In this document: positions 52,601 through 58,816 of the stretch, piece by piece | Layout: every line of letters starts with the position of its first letter | How positions within the stretch are numbered: the stretch's first letter is position 1 | From: Beroe forskalii | Taxonomy: Eukaryota; Ctenophora; Nuda; Beroida; Beroidae | NCBI GenBank assembly: GCA_011033025.1 | Contig: WFMF01000175.1 | Location: 62,001-126,000, forward strand | Direction: 5' to 3' | Length of the DNA stretch: 64,000 nt | Translations under genes and position numbers: made by a program | The notes under the pieces: generated by a model | Told to the model about the DNA's origin: nothing | Databases searched by the model: none | The model's input: only the letters and a program-made list of their open reading frames with translations

Positions 52601-55600
52601 TACGAGTCTAGCCCAACGTCAATCGTATCGTAGACCACACTTACAAAGTGTATCAGAAAGAAGGAAAAGACAAAATTTACGATTAAATCCATAGACTTTG
52701 AATATGTGAAAAGGTGGATTCCACAGAGACTGAATTGTTCCCTCGGCGTTGTAGGATTATCAAGGTGAAGCACGTACAAAGGATAGCCCACTTTAAATCT
52801 TTTGGACATGATCCAGGTTGAGTGACCGTAGACAGCACCACAAAACAATATCGGAATAAGACCGACCACCATAGCACCGGCACCGGATATTCTGGGAGAC
52901 CACTCCTCCGTTACACCACAAAAGAGAGCTTTGGTTGTTCCGAGTCTTATGCAGTCCGATTGTGAACCCATGGTCACTGCAGTCAGTGCACTTACCAGAC
53001 ATATCAGTGTTCGGAACATTTCTATTCACTAAAATGTAGATTATATGAGTACTCATGATAGATTAGATAAGTGTTTATTCTTGATAAGGTTATCTGCGTA
53101 TCTGCTACAAAATTGCAGATTGGATGGCGAATATTCAAGAAACAGAGAAACGGAAACCGTCTTGTACCTGTATAGTGTATATCAAGGAAACCTGAAAGAA
53201 ACTCAGTTGACGTTAGGAACTGAACGACATCGCATCCTTGATCCTTAATGATCAAGAAGAATGTACTTATTTCAAAATATAAATCCCCTCAAATTGATAT
53301 TTCCAATGAACCTGACTAAATCTAATGAAACTAGCATTCCTAAATCCAATGAACCTGGAATCGAAAGCTCACTTCATAAATAGATAATTTATAGAGCCTT
53401 GAAATCAAGATTCAATTGTATCGGGCACAGCGAAACAAATGGTTGCCAATGTAAGAATGTAGCAATGTAAGGAAGGGTGTAAGATTTAAGAAATTTGCCT
53501 CTCTGAACATACAGTAGTGCAACAAACTAACAAAGTATCAAGGGACAAATGAAGCGCTTCAATAAGATTGGGAGCAGAGAAAAGTACGATGTAATGCCAG
53601 TAATTCTCACATGGTAGTCACAATGAGGTCAATTGATAACATCGTAACCACGAGTCCCTGCCACGTGACCGTGCCACGTGACTGTGCCACGTGACCGTGC
53701 CACGTGACTGTGCCACGTGTCCGTGCCATGTGACGTAGTCATGAACTAGCCGTCTGTCCCGGGTATATCCGGCTCCCAACTGACTCGGAAATCGAATACC
53801 ATATCCATCAATACGATAATAGGTATGGAAAAAGGAAAAGCTACACGTACGTGTAACGTGATCGTGATCATATAATCACATTATATCAAAGGCCTAGGCC
53901 CCCCAGAACGAGAAATTTCTATTCTCCCTTCTTATGCTGGAATGTGTCCCAACAGGTGAAGTATCAATCGAAAATCCGGTTTCTATATGATGCTCCGAGC
54001 CGCTAATGGCTAATTAAGTTCCGAAATTCCTCAAAAGGGGAGCAGAATTTTCTGTTGTAGGCGGATATTTTTCCTACGTGATGATGATACCGATCACATT
54101 ACAGTACATGTTACAAGATACCGTCGTTAAGAAGGTACCGTTGTTTATGAGGTACCCTTGTTATTGTTAATAAGGTATCGGTGTTAATAAGGTACCGTTG
54201 TTAATAAGGTACCGTTGTTAATGAAGTACCGTTGTTAATAAGGTACTGTTGTTAATAAGGTACTGTTGTTTATGAAGTACCGTTGTTAATAAGGCACCGC
54301 TGTTAATGAAGTACCGTTGTTAATGAGGCTGCTAAGATCTATATATCCCAGGCTACTAAGATCCCCCAACCCCTGGCTACTAAGATCCCCCGACCCCTGG
54401 CTACCAAGATCCCCTGACCCCTGGCTGCTAAGATCTATATATCCCAGGCTGTTAGGTTCCCTGAATATCTCAGGCTGCTAAGATCCCCTATATATCCCAG
54501 GCTATCGTGATCCCCCCGAGCGAGTGGGACCCTAAGATGAAGATAACGATGCCCGAGGAGGAAGACTCATCCGATGAGATGTTTGAGAAGGAAGATGAGG
54601 AGAGTGGGGATGTGGAGACTCCGTTCGCACATTCTGGGCTCTGTAACCTCAGAATGAATAGGCGGTTGCAATGACGTCATTTACACTGTCCGCGCTGCCA
54701 AATTGTTGAAAATAACCGCATATCATTCGTGTGCGGTATATAGGCGTGGGAAGCTTTGCTCTCTGTATGTTCTTGGACTGGATTGAAAACCCTCGTAGAT
54801 GATTACTTCTTTTATTAGCGAATCAAAGAAATATTATAATATTACAATCAGTCTAAATACTATGAATGTAGTGAGGATGTAGAAATTTTCCGTGACTCTA
54901 CTGTAGTAAAAAACATCTTCACTGAGTGTTGATTGATTGAAAATCTTTACATCATATCTCTAATCCCAGTAGCTTCCTTCCAGTAGATTGTGATATTATC
55001 TTAACCTCCGTTCGCACATTCTGGGCTCTGTAACGGTATTATATGTGATCTGGAGTCCCTAAAAGACCATTGGTTCGAGGATTGGAGGAAAGGACTGCAG
55101 ATGATCTACCTCCTCTCTCCTCTTCAGTTCAGCATCATCCTTGTCTCATACACCCTACTTCTCCTTCATCTGTCCTCGCAGACACTCCAATTTGTAAGTC
55201 ACACTGCGTAGAGAATTCAGACGATTAGACCGACAGTCCGGCATCAGTTTTCGTTCCACCACTCCGTTTTTATGTGAGAATAAAACACAATTCCATGAAT
55301 CTTAGCAACCATTCCTCGTTGCAGAGTATCGTGGTATCCCTGACTGGCGTGTTTGCTATGACTCTGATAACCTCAGTGGCGTGTTGCCAGCCACTAGTCC
55401 TGTGCTGTGTGTCCCTACCCACCATCCTATGGGAAGTGGCAGTGGCGGGACTTTGTCACAAGGTCGGAGTGGATTACCAGCTGTCTGTCAGACCACTCGC
55501 AGGTTACATTTGACATAGATAGATAGATAATTAGATTAACATTAAAATTTGCTCTAAAAATATTTCTCTATCCTCTCCCACAATTAATCCTCTTCATCCT

Positions 55601-58085
55601 CCTAGGGATCGTCCTGGGCGTCCTCCTGATCCTCACCTCCATCCTCAACGCCGGGAACCTCTTCCCCTGCATCACCGTGTTTGTGTACGAGACGGTCATG
55701 TCAGCCCTACCCTTCACCCTGGTCACTGTGGTGGCTATTGCCATCGCCTCCTGCCCCAGGTGATTTTGAAGATGAATCAATGTTTAATCTACCATTCTTA
55801 TCGAATCTATCAGAAATCGGATTTATTTCATTAAATTTCATTAAATCCTTTTAGATGATAATTAAGTGCCATGATGAAAGTTAGGTGCGATTAAAGTTGC
55901 ATCACTGACCAATGACTATTCCCTCACATTTCTTACCTTTGACGCCACATAACAGCAACGAAATCCCCCAGGAGTCCCACCTAGTGGCGTGCACAGCAGT
56001 ACTCCTACTCCTCACTTTCGTTTTCCTCAAGATCTGGGAAGCTTTCTCCGACAGTACACTCTGTACTAAGAGGGTAAGAGGCTGGATGCGGGCAGTAAAT
56101 TCTAAATATTAGAATATATGACTGTTGAAAAAGTTGCTAAACACATGCCCTATTTGTACTGCTATCCATTTTCCAGCCCATTTTCCATTGACAAGCCACC
56201 CTTTGCAGATTCGAATGGTGCTGCGAATGCTGAAACTCCCGTCCCTTGTGATCCTCACTACCGTGCTGGTGGCCCTAACTCCCCTTAAAACAGTGCCCTA
56301 CGTCACCTCCTCCAACACCACCACATCAGATGATAACATTACCTCCAATCTCACCATGGAAACAGACTCGAGTGTTGCCATGGCAACAGACTCTGACGTC
56401 ATCATCACCACTAGTTACAACAATACCAATGACGTCACCAACTCATCCTCCTCTACGGGTCTCCTGAGGTTCCAGAGCGCTCTGTACGCCAGTTTCCGCG
56501 CCTCGCCCCACCTGGTGGGCGTGTTTCCGAGCGAGGTGGAGTTGGTGGTGGCTGGGGTGGTAGCCGGGGTGGGGCTCACCCTCCTGGAACTGGTGGTCAG
56601 CGGCCTGGTGCACAGCTGGGTGGTCCAACCCCACCACAGGTTGAAGCGGTTCAGCGGCAAGTTCTGGGATTTAGTGGTGGTCGGAGTGGCGGCTATCGTT
56701 GCTGGTGAGTGGGAGTGGGCTTTCCTTGCTCTGCTTGTTGCTGGTGAGTGGGAGGTGGGATTTCATTGCTGGTGAATGGAGGGGGGGAGGGGGTGTTATG
56801 CGTGAACAGTAAATTTTCGCGTCTTGCTCTTAATCGAGTGATCTGCACACACACATGCGTAATGCATCCCCCTCCTCAGGTGTATACAACCTACCGTTCC
56901 TGGTCCCTGACCCTCTTCTGACCCCGATCATGCTGCACCTTATCAGTGTACCGTCCACTGCTCACCCTGACCTACTCTATGTCAGGGAACAGCGCGTCAC
57001 ACTCGCTCTAACTAGCTTCCTGGTAAGACATTTCCTTGTGTTTGGGTTCACGCTCTAACTAGCTTCCTGGTGAGACATTTCCTTGTTTGGGTTCAGGTCG
57101 CACTCGCTCTAACTTTCCTTGTGTTTGGGTTCAGGTCAATCATCACAGTTTAATCACAGTTGAATGACAACTTCTCCCCCAGGTGATAATCCCCGTGATC
57201 ATCGTCCCCTATCTGCACGTGTGCCTGCCTCTACCTCTCTGCTGGGGTGTGGTTATCTTCTACAGCATCATAGGCCTCAGATTCACGCAGTTCTACGAAA
57301 GGTAGGTGTTGGGTTGGTATCCATTGTCATCCAACTAAACGGTTTTTGTACGAACTTCGACATGGATATTTGTCCAGAATCTACTCTAATCTAGCGCGAG
57401 ATATTCTCTTGGCACCGGAATCCAGTTACCATCCAAATAAACGGTTTTTATCGGATGTATGGATACTTGTCCGAAATCTGGTGCGAAATATTCTTTCAAC
57501 ATGTATTGTATAAACAATACATAAACTCCTCCATTACCACAAACTCCCCCATTCCCCAAACTCCCCCATTCCCTCTAACTCCCCCATTCGCAGGTGTAAG
57601 ATTCTGCTGCAGTCTGAGAAGTACCACCCAGAAAAGAGCTACGTTGCAAACACGCCTCAGCGGGTTATAAACTCCTACACCGTTTTACAGGTTAGTCAGG
57701 GAGTTATAAACTCCTACACCGTTTTACAGGTTAGTCAGCGGGTTATTAACTCCTACACCGTTTTACAGGTTAGTCAAGACCCATTCCTGTGACGTATTTT
57801 GTTTGAAACGTGGTTTCGAATGTTTTTCCTAGCCTAGAAAACACGATTGTAAGTTGAACTGCAACACGCGCGATTATGCAATTTATTGTCATGGAAACCT
57901 CCCAACAGATTATCCTGATGTGCGTGTTAGTGGTTGTCATGGTAACGCCCTACGCGTGTTCTTCGCTCCCCATTCTCTTGGTCCTCCTTGTCCTCCTTCG
58001 CAGACACATCTTTCCTCTGGTGGTGTTCGAGGAACTTATCTCCCTTCTCGAGGACAGCAACTCCCCTTCGGTAAGTCAAGACTAG
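40659..58085 (+). CDS. SLC4-family (bicarbonate/borate-type) anion transporter, 19 exons seen
   Basis: Exons: 40659-40877, 41202-41300, 43801-43901, 44050-44157, 44714-44855, 45120-45263, 46704-46819, 49481-49622, 50536-50610, 54501-about 54647, about 55006-55193, 55325-55502, 55606-55759, 55956-56073, 56209-56704, 56880-57022, 57183-57301, 57594-57690, 57909-58085, about 985 residues. The cytosolic domain shows DELVCEQGEDVWEEKARWMKF, DKWSKPHVAFLQLQS and GDITEVPIPTRFIFLLLCP, all typical of SLC4. The membrane part shows NGIICDLESL, an extracellular loop with several N-glycosylation sequons (56290-56450), HHRLKRFSGKFWDLVVVGV and YVREQRVTLALTSFL, then two-helix blocks to the stop at 58085. Phases agree at most junctions. 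An exon of 3n+2 length is probably missing between 46819 and 49481. The start codon was not found. The two first exons are disordered and basic (KQRKSRRKKRKSK) and are the least certain. Ion specificity cannot be read from the sequence. Confidence 0.88.
43470..43800 (+). repeat. ~29-bp acceptor-bearing array before the exon at 43801
   Basis: About 12 copies of a unit centred on '(c)tcagttctgactttgag' followed by 'acccagacatc'. Each carries a CAG resembling the true acceptor 'cttctctcag' at 43800, and each continues with sequence resembling the exon start (ttgtgagttctgacccggacat). The exon is therefore the last, least altered unit of the array. Confidence 0.85.
44524..44713 (+). repeat. Pyrimidine-rich acceptor array before the exon at 44714
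   Basis: 'aaccccctcac' blocks followed by 'agaatattctaatat' recur about five times at 30-45-bp spacing. The last one, 'taaccccctcacag', is the working acceptor. Earlier copies carry near-matching polypyrimidine tracts and AG. Confidence 0.8.
45252..45345 (+). repeat. Donor-side triplication after the exon ending at 45263
   Basis: 'gcaagggtaaatca' occurs at about 45258, 45292 and 45324. Each copy contains the exon end and a GGTAAAT donor. Spacing is 34 and 33 bp, so use of later donors would shift the frame. Confidence 0.8.
45414..46748 (+). repeat. 53/54-bp array derived from an SLC4 exon, about 25 copies
   Basis: Units contain 'ttctcag|gtttgctggctcgg' (acceptor plus exon start), 'tccaggaaggtctc' and 'ctgaaataacgccc'. 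The last copy is the true exon 46704-46819, whose product starts GLLARIQEGLSPEITP. Units of 54 bp encode the 18-residue repeat LLARIQEGLSPEITPFSG in frame; 53-bp units shift it. The repeats therefore duplicate both coding sequence and splice acceptor. Confidence 0.95.
46820..48500. other. SLC4-like intron, first part
   Basis: Mostly AT-rich. Two ATTGGTC/GACCAAT inverted CCAAT-type words lie at 46837 and 46876. No exon is recognised, though a short one is expected on phase grounds between 46819 and 49481. Confidence 0.5.
48505..49460. repeat. ~16-bp minisatellite in an SLC4 intron
   Basis: Units of 'tttactctgacaccag', with variants such as 'gacgccggtctacgc', repeat some 55-60 times. A higher-order unit 'ctgacagactgacaccag' recurs every 110-160 bp. 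The array stops about 20 bp before the exon acceptor at 49480. Most units end in CAG, so the array is rich in weak acceptor-like sites. Confidence 0.95.
49623..50535. repeat. Intron with an imperfect ~115-bp duplication
   Basis: About 115 bp at 50226-50340 recur at 50401-50516 with roughly 10 percent difference (shared 'gattgataagacttaattgt', 'aaaatgctagaaaagt'). The first copy has 'tttgtttcag' where the second has 'tttgtttctg', so only the first keeps an acceptor-like AG. Confidence 0.8.
51601..53019 (-). CDS. Intronless multi-pass membrane protein nested antisense in an SLC4 intron
   Basis: One open frame of 472 residues in the 50611-54500 intron of the SLC4-like gene, on the other strand. 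A signal-peptide-like start (residues 1-20) is followed by hydrophobic segments at about 45-66, 111-131, 162-187, 265-285, 297-320, 340-361 and 397-423. A charged, helix-prone loop (about 222-262, STLEEKTEELKRKLAALDTK) separates the first three from the rest. The C-terminal tail is acidic (DDTSVNHDDTSVDLEHSAYEE). I do not recognise a family. The pair VVYDTIDVGLDSYYFY (128-143) and LLCEDGAELLLEFFYVDKY (274-292) recalls the D...D and E.(A/P).(L)LLE patterns of XK-related-type membrane proteins, but this is only a resemblance. The long intact frame with balanced codons, against AT-rich flanks, supports a real gene. The start is the first Met before the hydrophobic leader. Confidence 0.75.
   Translation of the reverse strand: MFRTLICLVSALTAVTMGSQSDCIRLGTTKALFCGVTEEWSPRISGAGAMVVGLIPILFCGAVYGHSTWIMSKRFKVGYPLYVLHLDNPTTPREQFSLCGIHLFTYSKSMDLIVNFVFSFFLIHFVSVVYDTIDVGLDSYYFYKLETGDDSLISSSIMRNSKVNLAIIVFAWLGAAKSLLVVSLVHDSILELIESLEDTYFLPDLSVTGSELVPSAASQSTIGELWKMSTLEEKTEELKRKLAALDTKHFKEDMEEKQRMNKTMVRPMIAVFSLLCEDGAELLLEFFYVDKYTTSTDTMVLANATLMAVAATIPLLTRIAGVKKQVEQFRNESGRIERLYTILVYISTILMITSQMLRAVACFHQAREGVIVQECLIVTAHGELYQTPFTEGCMSMLDWFILGCTASSLVGGLCCLMLFIGIYFKNDDDYQLHLKRYGLTVSNSNVDDTSVNHDDTSVDLEHSAYEEIETSV
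53646..53735. promoter_or_regulatory. Tandem CACGTG (E-box) array upstream of the nested gene
   Basis: 'gtgccacgtgac' and close variants repeat six times at 12-14-bp spacing. Five copies keep the CACGTG core and the last reads CATGTG. The array lies about 630 bp upstream of the nested gene's ATG (53019) and within the SLC4 intron. CACGTG is bound by bHLH-Zip factors; whether the array acts as an enhancer or is merely a minisatellite is not shown. Confidence 0.55.
54118..54330. repeat. 18-bp array (GTTGTTAATAAGGTACC)
   Basis: About 11 copies of 'gttgttaataaggtaccg' with small changes. It ends beside the next array at 54335, so the two together fill the last ~380 bp of this intron. Confidence 0.9.
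54332..54500 (+). repeat. 24-27-bp array of acceptor plus exon start before 54501
   Basis: 'ctgctaagatc' or 'ctactaagatccccc' units follow AG or CCTG about seven times. The true exon begins 'gctatcgtgatccccccgag' after 'tatatcccag', so the array is a graded copy of the exon's first ~20 bp plus its acceptor. Several units are 24 bp, a multiple of three. Confidence 0.85.
54619..55034 (+). repeat. 29-bp direct repeats at the edges of an SLC4 intron
   Basis: Identical 29-bp segments lie at 54619-54647 and 55006-55034, encoding PFAHSGLCN. Homology needs the left flank of the first copy (MPEEEDSSDEMF...) joined to the right flank of the second (GIICDLESL). No matched GT/AG pair exists inside the repeat at one cut point. 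The splice is therefore unclear: it is non-canonical, or canonical with loss or gain of residues. Confidence 0.8.
56697..56780 (+). repeat. Donor-side triplication after the exon ending at 56704
   Basis: 'gttgctggtgagtggga' occurs at about 56698 and 56737, and 'attgctggtgaatgg' at about 56765. The first two donors (56705 and 56744) are 39 nt apart and the frame between them is open, so the second would add 13 residues (EWEWAFLALLVAG). Confidence 0.8.
57008..57140 (+). repeat. Donor-side duplication after the exon ending at 57022
   Basis: 'ctctaactagcttcctgg' followed by 'aagacatttcc' or 'gagacatttcc' occurs twice, 47 bp apart. A third, shortened copy near 57105 shares 'ctctaactttccttgtgtttgggttca'-type sequence. 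The second donor would shift the frame. Confidence 0.8.
57316..57500. repeat. ~95-bp imperfect tandem duplication in an SLC4 intron
   Basis: Shared blocks 'catccaa.taaacggttttt', 'ggatatttgtccagaatct' and 'gcgagatattct' occur in both halves with about 20 percent difference. Confidence 0.7.
57656..57775 (+). repeat. 39-bp triplication of exon end plus donor, ending exon 57594-57690
   Basis: 'gttataaactcctacacc' then 'gttttacag|gttagtcag' is present three times, with donors at 57691, 57730 and 57769, exactly 39 nt apart. The frame stays open across all three, so later donors would append one or two copies of a 13-residue unit (VSQ-GVINSYTVLQ) between two membrane segments. Confidence 0.9.
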
Positions 58086-58266
58086 TTAAACCCCTCCCCC
58101 GCCCCCTGAGCGAAAATAGATGCTCATCGGTCTAAAATTTCGAGCTAATGGGCTATGATAGCAACAAAATCTAACCACTGATGTCAGTCATCATCACATG
58201 TGGTAGTTATGAATTACATTTTTGGCCGGTCAATGTATAATTTATTTTGCTGTGAATTTTGAAGCA

Positions 58267-58272
58267 AATAAA
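58267..58272 (+). terminator. Poly(A) signal AATAAA of the SLC4-like gene
   Basis: AATAAA lies about 180 nt after the stop at 58083-58085. It supports reading through the GTAAGT at 58076 to that stop, rather than splicing onward. Confidence 0.55.
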
Positions 58273-58816
58273 AGCTTTGCATGACTGCTTATGAAGTTCA
58301 GATATTATTTCAATGTACAAATTTACACAATATATTGTATTTTTTAAAAGAAATAACAAGCTATAAAAGGTTAAAACTCAGATCTATTAAAATATATTTT
58401 TGAATTAATATTCTGCTTTTTAGATCAATTATTCTAAAATACATTCTGAAATCAAATCATCAAATCGAAGGTTACATTAATTTAATAAAATCACATGGAA
58501 ATTGGAATAAGAAATAAAAACTCACATACTCTAGTTCAATCACATAAGAACTTTTTATCTTGCTAATTCCTAAACCAGATAAGTCGGGTTTTGATTGTTT
58601 TCTCGTATAATCATCATTGACAAAGGGGTCTGAGGCCTCAAGCACCTCAAGCTTAACCATAAAATTTTTAAAGTCCGGCTACATCAGCAATATTGCAATT
58701 ACGAATCGTTTCTACAGCTGCTACACTTGCTGATTTCGGCTATTTCGTCCGATGATTACAATATACAATTAGTGGGCGAAAGTCCACCCCTTATCAGAAT
58801 GCGGTCTATCAACTGT

